From NCBI RefSeq assembly GCF_910592395.1, contig NC_088309.1, forward strand, positions 12,280,599 through 12,344,598: a DNA stretch of 64,000 bases, written 5' to 3'. The stretch's first letter is position 1, and every line of letters starts with the position of its first letter. Made by a program: the position numbers and the translations under genes. The notes below the pieces were generated by a model. It was not told where the DNA came from. It made no database searches and saw nothing but the letters and a program-made list of their open reading frames with translations. Shown here one piece after another: positions 11,548-22,641 of this stretch. This DNA is from Lineus longissimus. Its lineage: Eukaryota; Nemertea; Pilidiophora; Heteronemertea; Lineidae.

Positions 11548-12065
11548 TTTTAGCTCAGCCGACAAAGTCAGCAGAGCTAGTCTAATAGCTATTCGATTGG
11601 TGTCCATCCTTCCTTCCATCCATCCATCCATCCATCCGTTGACAAATTTGGCGTTTTGTAACTGTAAAACCTAGGCACTTCAAATTTGACCATCAGGAAA
11701 AATGTCCAAGATATGCTGATGACAGAAAATTCAGTGCTATCCGACAGAAATTCTTCTCAATAGGCAGCTAAAGGCATAAATTACAAAGACATTTTTTGTC
11801 ACTTTATTCCGATAGATAGAAGCTTGAAATAAAGTTGAGGAGGGCTGCATGCAAGTAGGTTTTGATATAAAATTGGAATAGTTTTGATTGATACTACCAG
11901 TTGGTGTTACTGGGCAAAACTCTGTATTGACCTAGTTTTAACTTGATTTGAATTTCCCGCTCTTGTAACTCCGAAGGTTGTGGGTTTGATCCTTCTTCAG
12001 GGCAAACCTTTTTTTTCTTCTTTTTTCCTTTTTCAATTGTATATTACATGTTCTTTCTTTTTTTT
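11548..12065 (+). mobile_element. Interspersed repeat family B, copy 2
   Basis: Begins TTTTTTAGCTCAGCCGACAAAG with a short self-complementary CAGC end, then TCCATCC repeats, then the same body as copy 1 and a 3' part ending GAAGGTTGTGGGTTTGATCC, which looks like a tRNA B-box region, followed by a T-rich tail. The two copies lie head to tail about 459 bp apart, and copy 2 carries a ~60-bp stretch near 11655-11735 that copy 1 lacks. No coding capacity. Confidence 0.75.
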
Positions 12066-12265
12066 ATCAAATCTGACAGGTGGCCATCTTGGATATTCAT
12101 ATTTCGCCATTTTAAAGCCTTGGGCTGTTGCTAAAGAGTGACTAAATGGTTGGTGTGTCTAATAAATCTCCATTATATATCACCCAGGTTTTCGATTTGA
12201 CGTACTCCTGAAGGTCATAAGGCTCAAGCTCTCAACTTTCACTAATAAGTGGCACGTTTTGATAT
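12066..12265 (+). mobile_element. Fragment of the 301-bp-unit interspersed repeat (family C)
   Basis: CACCCAGGTTTTCGATTTGA followed by AGGTCATAAGGCTC and then GGCACGTTTTGAT matches the unit junction seen at 29520-29610. It lies directly after the family B copies, so insertions are stacked here. Confidence 0.55.
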
Positions 12266-13150
12266 TATTTGTCCAAGAGTCTTTTTACTTTGGTATATTT
12301 ATGCGTGATACATATACTGAGATACCAAATTTACAGTCAGATTCCAAAAATGTTTTCCCCAATTTCGAAATGTCACAGTCAAATCCAAAGATTTATCTCA
12401 AAGTGTGGGAGGCCTTCCCTGCATCTTGACTTGCCATGGCTGTGGTGTGATAACGTGAAAACAGTGATGTGCCAAGTATGATATCGATTAAATATGAAAC
12501 TTTAAGGAAATGCCAGGTAATACTGGCAATTAACCCACTAAAACTAGGTTCTTGTGATTTTCAATCCAAACAGGTGATATTTTGGTACACCCAGTAGCAA
12601 ATGGTTAAAACACAAGAAATCCATCAACGCAGCTGCTGATTGGAACCATTCCACAAGAAGAGGTCGGTTTTTTTGGTAGCCCATAAAGTGTTCTAGTTGT
12701 TCAGGAAATCTCATTAATTTGGAAAAACAGCTCAAGGATTATGCATGAATGTCCATTAGTTAATGAATAATGCTAAAAATTGTTGTGATTTCTTGCAATC
12801 AATAATCTTCTGAGAAGGTGATAATTCACGGGAATGACGGCTTGCTGTTTCTGAATGAAAATGTAGAATTGATGTGGAATTAAGTATCAAATGAAGCATA
12901 AATAAATTACAGTACCAAATAGAGATACAGTTTAACAGAAAAAATATTCTTCAGTTGTTACACATCTATCCAGAATCACTGAACCTTTCTTCAACCAAAA
13001 GCTAACCCTCCAAATTTTCATTGTCAACATGATCAGGCTGTCCATCTCTTTCATAAAGATCCAGTTTTAACTGAAAAATTTCTCTGTTCGTGAAAGTATT
13101 CAAGGAAACCTTGACTGTGTTTCAGTAGGTCAATGAAACTACTTTAATAT
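12266..13150. other. Non-coding, no feature seen
   Basis: Unique-looking AT-rich sequence with short frames only. Confidence 0.5.
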
Positions 13151-13156
13151 CCCTAA

Positions 13157-13250
13157 CAGGGCCCTAGTGTCACCTCCTTTGGTTGTTGTGTTTGGGTCAT
13201 ATGTCCATTACAGGGCTCTAGTGTCACCTTGGTTAGTTGTGTTCAGGTTT
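13157..13250 (+). repeat. Two-copy 54-bp tandem duplication
   Basis: CAGGGCCCTAGTGTCACCT at 13157 recurs as CAGGGCTCTAGTGTCACCT at 13211, each followed by TTGGTTGTTGTGTT or a close variant. Confidence 0.8.
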
Positions 13251-13299
13251 CCTACTTGTGCTTCCCCTGTACTTGATAATAGTCTGAGTTAATTGTTGT

Positions 13300-13845
13300 T
13301 GGCTTTGATCCATAGAATAGCTCCTCTGCTCCCAAATCACCCCCATCAGTTCATAGAATCGCTTTTTGCCAGAAATCCCTCTTGTCATCACCTGCCCCTG
13401 CATCTGATGATAGTCAAGGATCATCTTACCCCAATGGTTCATGTCCCTGTCACCCATCTCTCCTTGCAAGAATTTCCCTCTCACCTTGCAATCACCTGCC
13501 ATTCCATGTCCATGTTTCATAAGGGTCAATGATCATCTATCCCTCAATCTCACCAAAATTGGTTCACGTCCCACATCACTAAACTCTCCATGCCGGAACC
13601 TCCTTCTCACCTTGCCATCAACCTGCCCTTGCATATCTATGTTCATAACAGGCAGTGATCACGTTCCCCCAATCTCACCAAAATTGATTTGTGTCCCTCA
13701 TCACCCATCCCCCATGCCTGAACTTTCATGCCTTGCCATCATCTGCCCTGCATCTATCCACCCAATGGTTCATGCCCCTATGTCACCAATTCCTTTATTG
13801 CAGACTACCCTTTCTTCATGTCCTGTGGTCCAGTTTCTAACCAGA
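13300..13845 (+). repeat. Degenerate ~125-bp pyrimidine-rich satellite, left part
   Basis: A block order recurs about every 120-130 bp: CACCCATC / TCCATGCC / GAACTTCC-like, then CACCTTGCCATCA, CTGCCCTGCAT, a GTCAATGATCATCT-like block, then CCAATCTCACCAAAATTGG. Copies are strongly diverged. Absence of stops in the C/T-rich strand explains the 138-codon frame at 13441-13857, which I do not call a gene. The same satellite resumes at 14901. Confidence 0.6.
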
Positions 13846-13865
13846 ACAACTCCATAGCCCTTCTT

Positions 13866-14115
13866 ATTGGCTCACTTGTGAGCCTTTACTCTGGCGCAAC
13901 GTCCCACGTACGTCGGTGTTAGACATGGGACCATGGTGGCACGTTTTGTCACGGCTAAAGCTACTGAACTCAAACCTGGTACACATGTTCCCCTGGGTGA
14001 CCACTACTCAGAGACGGCATTGCAGCCCCCTATCTTTTCTTGTTTGCTCACGGTGGGGGGCAAACATAAAAAGTGAAAAAATCAATAACACCCTTGATAC
14101 TAATAGGAGTTTTAT
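13866..14115 (+). mobile_element. Family C interspersed-repeat fragment inserted in the satellite
   Basis: Starts GGCTCACTTGTGAGCC (a 16-bp perfect palindrome), then GGTGGCACGTTTTGTCACGG, ACTCAAACCTGGTACACATG and a GGGGGCAAACATAAAAAGTG block. These match in order the start, unit head and unit middle of the full element at 29190-30310. Only the first part of one unit remains. Confidence 0.65.
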
Positions 14116-14480
14116 TTAACCTATTTCTCAAGGAAACAAAGGTCAGTGTTATCTGTGATCTGTGATCCAACAAACATTATGCAAATTAGCCACGTCTGTG
14201 GGTGAGCAGAGCACATGGTCCCTGGACAATTTCATGTCATCTCATCTTATGTCAAGTTCTGTCAAAATAGACAAAGTTTTCCGTTAAAAAGGTATATTGT
14301 TTTCAGTGATTTTAGTGACTTTGTTGTCCAAATTACTGCCTCTATCCATAATTCTTACTAGGTTTAAGTTGAGGTCATATAACCACCACTTCTCTCCAAT
14401 TGTTTGTGCATCTTTGTCAACAACCACCCCTATCCTGAGACCCCTTCCCATGTTTTAATCAAAGAGCTGCTAATGGTCAT
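14116..14480. other. Non-coding between insertions
   Basis: No feature seen beyond possible further satellite remnants near 14380-14460 (CACCCCTATCCTGAGACCCC). Confidence 0.4.
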
Positions 14481-14577
14481 ATGTGACTCGCTCTACCAAA
14501 ACTAGGCGCTTGTCGCATCTGAACTTGACAGGTTGATACGGACTTGTTGTTCTTTCCCTATTGTAGACCTTTTGTGA
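14481..14577 (+). mobile_element. Family D element, direct copy
   Basis: TATGTGACTCGCTCTACC, then AAACTAGGCGCTTGTCGC, then GATACGGACTTGTTGTTC and ATTGTAGACCTTTTGTGAA. An almost identical segment recurs at 14630-14728, and inverted at 14752-14850. The near identity of three copies within 400 bp shows recent amplification. Confidence 0.8.
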
Positions 14578-14579
14578 AT

Positions 14580-14900
14580 AGACTGGCGAAACGGAAGTAA
14601 GAACCAAGGGGTGAGGACAGGGGAAATATGTGACCAGCTCTACCAAAACTAGGCGCTTGTCGCATCTGAACTTGACAGGTTGATACGGACTTGTTGTTCA
14701 TTTCCCTATTGTAGACCTTTTGTGAAATGTGACCAAATCAGTTTGTAATAGATTTCACAAAAGGTCTACAAAAGGGAAATGAACAACAAGTCCGTATCAA
14801 CCTGTCAAGTTCAGATGCGACAAGCGCCTAGTTTTGGTAGAGCGGGTCACATATTTCCCCTGTCCTCACCCCTTGGTTCTTACTCCCGTTTCACCAGTCT
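14580..14900. repeat. 321-bp inverted duplication (149-bp arms, 23-bp loop)
   Basis: The arm 14580-14728 is the reverse complement of 14752-14900 with only a few mismatches, about a common centre at 14740. Each arm contains a family D copy plus ~50 bp reading GAACCAAGGGGTGAGGACAGG (or its complement), which resembles the surrounding C/T-rich satellite. The inversion therefore seems to include host flank, not just the element. Confidence 0.85.
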
Positions 14901-15375
14901 ATGCATACCCCTGCCACCCCCTTCCAATATTTAGGGGCCACCCAACACATATGTCATTATTGCCTGCAACCAAGTTTCCATCAAACAATCGCAAAAGTTT
15001 CGGCAAGAAGGAGCCCCCAAGTCACTATCAGCTTGTCCTAACCTGTCCGTATTGACGTGTCTTACACTAAATGGTCATCTTGTTGCAATTTCACCCAATA
15101 GTTCATTCCTCCATGTCACCAATCTCCTCTTGCCAAAACCCCTTCCTATGATGCGTGTCCATCCAGGATTTCCCAAAGCCATACCATCTTAAACAAGGTT
15201 TCTGAGAAACATTTGAATGGTTTCCAACTGGCATCGACCCCTGGTCACTTTCAGGGTGCCCTCACCAGTCCTGTCTGTATTAATCTTACACTTAGTGATA
15301 ATCTTTGTCCAAATATCACCCAGTGTGTCACCAATCTCCCCTCGCCAGACCCCCTTGGTATCGTTTAGTTTCCTA
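14901..15375 (+). repeat. Degenerate ~125-bp pyrimidine-rich satellite, right part
   Basis: Blocks such as CCATGTCACCAATCTCCTC TTGCCAAAACCCC (about 15110-15145) and GTGTGTCACCAATCTCCCC TCGCCAGACCCCC (about 15323-15355) continue the satellite seen at 13300-13845. Coordinates of single units cannot be fixed by eye. Confidence 0.55.
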
Positions 15376-16265
15376 AGTGGCCATTGAGTCAATAAAGTGC
15401 AATCATTGATAGTAGAATCTTGGAGACCTTACTTCCACATTATCTAAATTACCAACTCTGGCCAATTCAATGGTGTGCCAATATCGAAATTGTCGACCTT
15501 GATTGTCTGTCTTGCCAGAGGAGGGTGAAATATTAACCCTTATTCCATTGTAGGAGGGCGAGACAGAGGAGTGAGAATGAAAGAACATTCTTAGGAACTT
15601 TAGATTGAGTTCATTGTCTCCATATCTGGGTTTGCTCTAGCTAATAGGAGTTTCTCTTAAAGCTGATGGTCCACCAACAGACTTTCGATGGGGATGGGTA
15701 AATGGGATGCGATGATGCATTATTTTTTGTAGGTGCTGGTCTCATATGATATATTTTGTCAGCCGCAGCCCTGCAGATAACAGTTTGGGGATTCAATCAC
15801 TAGTGTAGCTCCCAGTTTATGACACCTCATTCTAAGAAAATCGCAGTGAAGGATTCGCTACCTAATGATTTTAAAGAGCATACCATGGTGGCCAGAGTTC
15901 TTTGCAATACACTGCTTGCCAATTGGTCCGCTTTCCAGTGTGGTTGTTAAAAGTTCATGTCAACATCCTATGACTTTTTGTTGCAAGAACTTTTGAGCTG
16001 ATCAGTACTGATCAGAACTGTCGTACACGTGTAGTACACTGTTGGATGATGATGGCTATCATGTTTAGCCGAAATATTTAAGAATACATTTCAAACACTG
16101 CTTGTGACAGAATTAATTTCGAAACTTTTAGTCATTCATACCAACCAAGCTGATAAACTTCTTGGTTCTATTTTTCAGTCCATTCATAGTTTCCAGCTTA
16201 TGGTGTAAACAGTCAACATCAGTTTGCCTCAGTCTCTAGCCTCAAACATTCCAGCTGCTGATTCG
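15376..16265. other. Non-coding, no feature seen
   Basis: Unique-looking sequence. ATCAGTACTGATCAGAACTG near 15998 is a short palindromic word. Confidence 0.5.
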
Positions 16266-16269
16266 GAGA

Positions 16270-16380
16270 ATCCTCCACATTGGCCCTGAAAGCAGAAAAA
16301 TGTTTCAGATTCACCAGGATTCAACCACCCGATCCAAAGTCCAACGCTCTAACCACTGAACCCTTAACATTCAGTCATTT
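16270..16380 (-). mobile_element. tRNA-derived SINE relic
   Basis: Read on the minus strand from about 16370: A-box-like AGTGGTTAGAGCGTTGGACT, then after about 12 bases a B-box-like GGTTGAATCCTGG near 16315. Spacing and order match a tRNA head. No clean 3' tail could be placed, so the element is probably truncated. Confidence 0.6.
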
Positions 16381-16439
16381 CATCATCTTATAAGGTCAAA
16401 GGCTGTTCACCTATTGGCCTGTAAGGTATAGCAGCTAAA

Positions 16440-16720
16440 GTATAAAGGTCGCAAGAGATTGCTTACACAGCAACTTTCCCAATGTTAAAGAGGGGAAGTT
16501 TTCTCCATTCTCTAACTTATTTAAAATTACCAGCCAATCATATGAGAGAATGTTAATTTTCCAGATCTCTTTCCTTCATTGATTTGTATTGAGCATTAAA
16601 GTGGCTAGTCTAAGGTCACAAGGGAGTAGACAGTCACATAGATTTTCCTGAAGTAAGAGAGGGGAGGTTTAAAACTCATTCACCATTGCCAGCCAATCAT
16701 GAAATAGCATGCATGTAATA
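16440..16720 (+). repeat. Two-copy ~167-bp dispersed repeat (family E)
   Basis: AAAGGTCGCAAG at about 16444 and AAGGTCACAAGGGAG at 16612 begin two modules; both continue through AGAGGGGA(A/G)GTTT and end in GCCAGCCAATCAT or ACCAGCCAATCAT. A third, partial copy lies at 54595-54710. Origin unknown. Confidence 0.6.
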
Positions 16721-16734
16721 GCATGTCACTTTGC

Positions 16735-17200
16735 CCCATCAACTCGCATCGTTGGGGCACTTGCACCGTTGGGGCGCATGGTCCCGTGGAAGCCATGTCG
16801 GCGGCTAAACTGATAACGTGTTCTGTTTGGCTTTATCTACCACGCCGTCCCCGCGGCCAGAGAAGTGGTCAATGGTAAGGCTCCAATCACGATATTGACG
16901 AGAAAAATTGACATGAATGCAACACAGATCTAATATTAGAATGATATGCTAGTTTAGTTTTGACCGGCCGTATCAAGATAGCATTGATCATCGGCTACAT
17001 TTCCGAGTTTTGACAAATCCCGATTAATTGGCAGTGACTGACCAGCACACATGCGTAGCCGAGATATAGTATTTAGGATTAAGTCTTTTAAATGACGGAA
17101 AATTGTTCATCGGCAGGACGGAGCCTCTGAGGCGGTGTCTTGATTGGTTGGGGCTACTGGAGTCACGGCTTTAGATATCGGTTATCGTCTAAACATAGCA
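16735..17200. promoter_or_regulatory. Candidate regulatory block, CpG-rich relative to the window
   Basis: Contains CGTTGGGGCACTTGCACCGTTGGGGCGC (a short direct duplication, described in two halves of under 20 bases), CCGCGGCC, GATTAATTGG, and AGGATTAAG (an Otx-type core). CG dinucleotides are clearly enriched, homopolymers are rare and no frame exceeds about 40 codons. I infer a conserved regulatory element; an unrecognised non-coding RNA exon is also possible. Confidence 0.25.
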
Positions 17201-17710
17201 ATGAAAGATAAACTATCTCTTATTCTTATGTACTCAGTCGAGTGAAAACCCTAGTACATTATCCACTATAAGTAAACTTTGTATCTGATTCAAGTTAGAA
17301 TGAAGTCCAAAAGGGGCAAAATATTGAATTATCTGCTTGATTGATGGGCTTAAGTGAAGATGCAATAAGTATGAGCTGTGATTTCTACGGGCGCTGGTAA
17401 TAAATCTGACTTATCATTACAAAAGGACTTTATTCATCTTCGGTCCACAAATGCTGATTTTATAAGATTACCGATGAGCATTTTTCTGGCTAGGAACTCT
17501 CTGGTGCTTCATAAAGGCATCATTTATGACTATGATGATTATCTCTGGCTGTATTTTTCAGTTGTGTCCTTGACAATTATGATCGGCATCCATCTTGGAT
17601 AGCATAGTGTCACCTTATCTTCAATAAAGACAGCAATTATCTCATTCTGCGTTCAGATTTGCTGCTTTATACTGACAACTTAGCTTTGCAACTCTCAAAG
17701 GGTAATGCAA
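17201..17710. other. Non-coding, no feature seen
   Basis: Unique-looking; one 74-codon frame (17378-17602) without resemblance to a family. Confidence 0.5.
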
Positions 17711-17825
17711 GGCTTGACTAATCCTGCACTTCTGTATATATCAGAGTTCTAGTGTAGAACGTCATGGCTGGTCCAGCACTCTTGTATATTTCAGTGTTCC
17801 ATTGTAGAACCTCATGCTGCCATCG
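17710..17825 (+). repeat. Two-copy ~60-bp tandem duplication
   Basis: CAGCACTCTTGTATATTTCAG at about 17773 echoes CTGCACTTCTGTATATATCAG near 17723; both are followed by TGTAGAACGTCAT or TGTAGAACCTCAT. Confidence 0.7.
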
Positions 17826-18585
17826 TTTTCTCAACTAAGCACCTCAAAAAACAAAAACCCCTTTAAGGTGTAGGCATCTCGCACATTGTTGCCCTTGCAA
17901 GATCAAATGGAAATGATGTTCTTATTTATGACTTTGAAGAAAGCCATTTCGACTTTAAAAAGGTAGACTTGATATAAATATCATTAGTGTTTCAGTCTAA
18001 ACAGCGGCATTGTTAAAATCAGTATATAGTATGTTCTTTCAAAATTGGAAATTTGTGAATTTTATTTTCAAATATATGAATTATGAACAGAGAAAATAGG
18101 TTTTAACACCAGATATAAGGTTGGCTGTTGATGAGTGTTGTGTGACCTTATGCGTGTCAACTTTTGCTGCCAAACTCAGCCATGAACACACGGCCCTCAG
18201 TTGCCTTGGCATTACATTCATGTTTGTCTTGAGGGAGTCAATCCGCCTACTAATTGAACAACTGATGTGGATCACTTTGACATGTTAGTCATTCCTCCTC
18301 AGCTTGTTGGCATGTCACTTGCCGTTTTACTCCTGTCTCTTTCAACAAATCGACAAGTTAAGAATACACGATTCAATCACGTCGTCAGGCGGTCTCCTCC
18401 CCTATGGTGTTATTGCGTGTCGGGAGCGGTTGGGGGCATGTGGTGATCAGGAGAAGACATGAGGTAAGGACATGACTGGCTCAAGACAATGAAACAGTCG
18501 TGATCATCTGTAGGGATTTTATTCAGAGAATCAGTGCTTGGCTTTTTAGATTGAACAGTATGATTTTATAAAAATAGTTGCAGCC
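17826..18585. other. Non-coding; short CpG-containing patch
   Basis: Mostly unique. 18360-18470 is CG-richer (CACGTCGTCAGGCGG, GTCGGGAGCGG) and could be a small regulatory site; nothing firmer. Confidence 0.4.
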
Positions 18586-18690
18586 ATTGATCATAATACA
18601 GCGCTGTTGTGCAGTTGAAACATAGATCCTGTCACCTCTGGGGTCTCCAGTTCGATTCCCGGCTGGTTCATTTATATTCATGGGATAAAC
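18586..18690 (+). mobile_element. tRNA-like SINE relic (tRNA-Glu-like 3' half)
   Basis: CCTGTCACCTCTGGGGTCTCC followed by AGTTCGATTCCCGGCTGG gives an intact B box (GTTCGATTCC) and a T-arm resembling a tRNA-Glu-type 3' half. The 5' half (GTTGTGCAGTTGAAACATAG) is badly decayed, so it is not a functional tRNA. Confidence 0.55.
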
Positions 18691-19397
18691 GGCAACTCTC
18701 TTCAACATCATGAGTTTTTCCTACAGTACAAATTGGCTGTGTATTTTCTAAAGAGCCGATAGTAAGCCAAGTTTGCTCGAATAACATTTACTGGACAGTG
18801 TAATGGTTAGCGCTTCTGTTCATTATTGGTATTGACTTTCAACAAATGGTGGTGCCTGCCAAAAAATTGCTGCTGCAGCGAGAGGGTTAATGGATATGGT
18901 TGATCAGGTCTGGGAACTGTGGCATTTCGTGCTAAAATTAGTTAGGAAAACAAAGATGGTGATTAACTGACTCATAAAGTAGCCGTGGATGCTGACACCT
19001 CAATCACGATTAAATAAATGAACAAAAAACAAGACAGAGTACGCCATTCTCGATGTCCAAAAACAATACGTTGCATGTAAAACATTAACATTGCATGAGA
19101 AAATATTTGCCAGTGTACTGGGATAGCAGAACCACTTTATTGAGAAAACATTGGAAAGGTTTATCTCTGTTTGGTGTGTCACTCGGCGATGGAAATGTTG
19201 GAAGTAATGGGTTTTAGCGCATATAGGTCCTGCATATGTTCATCAACAAATATTGTATGGTGACATTCACATGAGCATGGAGATTTTCATGTAAGGGAAA
19301 ATTTTGCTGATAAAAAGGGATATCAAATTTGTTTGATGTCTTTAGCCCTACATGTAAATGCCAACAATGACCTCACATCACTTATCTGCAGGGCTGC
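18691..19397. other. Non-coding, no feature seen
   Basis: Unique-looking sequence. Confidence 0.5.
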
Positions 19398-19547
19398 AGG
19401 GCTGTTCAAAATAACGTTATCTTTAACAGCGTTGTTAAGTCAAAACGTGAAAATGTTAATGGGTTTAACTGAAAAAGATAATGCCGTAAGGATACTTGAT
19501 GTAACTGTTAGGATAACGTGACTTTTGTACTTTTGAACAACCGGGCC
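19398..19547. mobile_element. Miniature inverted-repeat element, family A copy 2
   Basis: Left end GGGCTGTTCAAAATAACG; right end, on the minus strand, GGCCCGGTTGTTCAAAAG. Ends match the element at 3318-3462 and the size is the same (about 150 bp), but the interior has diverged. A terminal-like TTCAACAACAGGGCTGG at about 20252 may be a solo end of the same family. Confidence 0.7.
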
Positions 19548-22370
19548 ATGGTCACTAACACAGCCTTGCAAAACACTTCTTCCCGCAAAACGGTGGATGA
19601 AATTTTGTAATCCTGAGAGGCTTGCCTCCAGTGAGTAAAGAATAAGCCTGCATGCTCACAAAGGTTGGAGATATGAAGAGTTTGGTAATGAGTAATGTGG
19701 GCCTTGGACCAGAAGTAGGGAGCTGCAGATCCCCAGAAGCCACTCACTCTCGTTAACACGTGCTAAGGATAAGCCACTAATTAAGAGGTCCCCTCATCTT
19801 GTCAGAAACAGCATGGGGGAGTGTAATAACACGCCTTAATTAACCTGAATAGGAGCAAAAGAGGAATGAATCCAATCAATCAGTACTTACGGGATCTCAT
19901 TTAAAAACCAAGCATGTTGAAGATATCATTTGGATCCACATTATGGGCTGATCAAACCAATTATTATATAACTCGGTGAAAGATTTCTTTATAAAGAACA
20001 TAGAAAAGTCTAGCGATAAAGGTCACTCAACAGACCAAAAGGTCATTAAAACCAAAACCATAATATGTTAAGTTTATAAATTATCTTGTTCTTTTTCATA
20101 GATTTAGGGTTATTATTTAAAAAGCCGGCGTTTGAGACCCAACCGATTCATTATTGCAACTCTACATTCTATCCCCAGAATCACCTCTTCCCAGACTGGA
20201 GCCAGATTCGACTCTTGTCAGACTGAACTTGACGTGTGAAAAATTCTTCTTTCAACAACAGGGCTGGTGGTGGGTTCTTGCTGCCTCTCAATTTCCATGT
20301 ATTTGTAATTGGCTAGCAGCATTTTGTGTGGAATTCGCAAATCTCAGTCTTGCGAAAACGTGAGAGATAGTAAATACGGCTAACTAAAACTGAAATACTT
20401 TTCGCCTACTTGTGTAAATACCAACATAACTTATTGCTTTAAAGAATACTTCTTACATTTAAGAAGACATTTCAATGGATGAAAGTTGGGTTTTCTGTCA
20501 AATATAATACTAAAATCTAATTACAACAAGTCCTGTAGATGTCGATGGTAGTTACCTACAACAGTATTGAAGAAGGTTGGCTTTGAAAGGTGGTAGGCTG
20601 GTAGAACTTGATATCAGCCCTCAGTTTAGTAATATTAAAACAAGACTGTTCTACACATTTTTCGAACACCTGATATAGGTTTGTGAAATAATTAGAGAAG
20701 GGTTGCCTAATCTGGGATGACATTTTTTCAATATTCATTAAATATCCCTTTACCAATTTTCAATATTCGCTCCAGAATCTGTGGAGAGCCTTTTGAAATC
20801 TTAATCACACTCTTATTACCCATTTTCATGTCCTGGTATCTCAGTTATGGATCCAGCTGTAGCTTCGTTAAGGATTGGCTGCTAATTAGTGATCTTTGTA
20901 AGGCTTTCATCAACCTTATTAGTGGCCTTTGTTGATGTTTTAGGTGCACATCATGGAGTATTTGATGAATTCAGCTCCCAGCTGCGACTGATTAGAGGCA
21001 ACTGATTTTCATGATTGACTTGATTTTCCAATACTTTAGCAACCGCACTAATTAAAGTCGCCAAAGGTTCAAGTGACATTTGCAGGAAGTTGGTTTTGCA
21101 CATATCATATCATCTCGGTGTACTTGAGATATGCAGAACTTGAATACTTTGAGATTATGCGTCAAATTAAATACATCTATAGCCAGGAAAGGCGTACCCT
21201 TGTAAAAAATTAGTAGGCCTGGAATACACAAACATCAGAGTTGCAGTCCTATTGTGAGATAATCATTAGGGGTTTGGCATAGGCACCACAATTTTGGCTA
21301 AAACTTGAAATCCTTAAAGCAATCAGAAATCTTTTTAACGAAGTGAATGACAATTTAATGGATGGGAGACTGTTCTTTGTTCCCAAGGCACAGCCTCTCA
21401 CATTTGAAATGGGCATTCACTCTATTTTGAAGGAGTTCTAATTGCCTTGGCATTCTAGGTTCCAGCAAAGCAAGTGGTGCCTATGGTCAATCCCTAAATG
21501 ATTCTTCTCTGATAAGAACATTTTTACTCGAATCGTAGGCTGTGGTTTTCCTTATGTACCAGTGTTGTTCGGTGTTGTGTTCCCGCTTTATACAGATTTT
21601 CTATCACGCCAATGGTGAATCTTGATAAAGCGTCAGCGAGTGCAATCATAGATAGTGACCATCTGTCCTATATTGAATACCAGCTCGCATGTGGTCCAGA
21701 CTTAGCCTTGTCCTCCAGTAAGCCATCTGCAGTACAGTAAGCTTCCCTGGAAGGGAGCTTTCAACAAAAATGTATACAGTTACTGAAAGTGGATTCGGAG
21801 GCGTCTAGCACAGTAGGACTATGACAGGTATGGCTACTGGTTACTGATTAGGGGATGGAAGGACGAGAAAACTCATTGATACTGTGAAACAGACTACAGA
21901 TCCCAAGGCCGACATTGTCGTTTTTCCCTGGCGTTTAGAATTTGACTTTTCTGGCAAACATATCATGCGTGCCTTTGAATCTATTTGAAATTAGGAAACT
22001 AAAACATGTGATCCTGCCATAATAAAAAAAGCTAGCAATATACTTTTCAAAATATCTTTCTAACCGATTGGCATTTACCAAACGACTTTCAGATTACCTT
22101 TCTACATGAAGGGTAAGTCGAAGGGAACCAAATGGGTTAGTTTGCCCATTTTCAATACCCTAAAAGGTACCCCACCCTTCATTTCCTTGCAATGCCCTTC
22201 ACCCCCTGAACAATCAGTTCCCCAGCTGACCAAGAACCTGGTGTATACAAGGCAGACCTTCCAACTTTCCGAGCGGACATGGGGCCTGAAAGAGGCCTAG
22301 GAAAGTGTGTATGCTTCACAAGAAAAACAAGAAAAATGTGTAGTTACTGGTAAAAGATTTTATGAAATAA
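19548..22370. other. Non-coding, no feature seen
   Basis: Unique-looking sequence except the possible solo family A end near 20252. Frames of 62-83 codons on both strands at 19508-19759 overlap each other and match no family. Confidence 0.5.
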
Positions 22371-22641
22371 CCTGGTCAGAATTTCTTCAAACAATGACGA
22401 AGTATTTGAGTGTTAAAGACCTAACCTCCAAATTTTCGATGCCAAGCTGAATCGAAAAGATAGATGGGAGCTTCCCAAGGCCTACCTACCACTGCTCCGC
22501 AAGGAGGCGGGGGGGGGACCTTGGCAAACTTGAAACTGGGACTCGGTGATCAAGATGGACAGTTGACATTGAAAATTTGGAGGTTAGTTCTATAACACTC
22601 AAATACGTCGTCAATGTTTGAAGAATCTCTATTCTGACTGG
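22371..22641. mobile_element. Inverted-repeat element with ~73-bp arms
   Basis: Arm 22371-22442 (CCTGGTCAGAATTTCTTCAAA ... CTAACCTCCAAATTTTCGATG, given in parts) pairs with 22567-22641 read on the minus strand (CCAGTCAGAATAGAGATTC ... CCAAATTTTCAATG). The ~125-bp centre is GC-rich with a run of nine G at 22509-22517. Non-autonomous transposon or foldback; no target duplication identified. An 87-codon minus frame overlaps and is not a gene. Confidence 0.75.

Noticed and set aside
13441-13857. 138-codon plus-strand frame, Pro/Ser/Cys-rich
   Set aside because: It follows the C/T-rich satellite, in which stop codons are rare on that strand.
18586-18690. Functional tRNA gene
   Set aside because: The B box is good, but the acceptor and D arms do not pair and the A box is lost; a SINE relic fits better.
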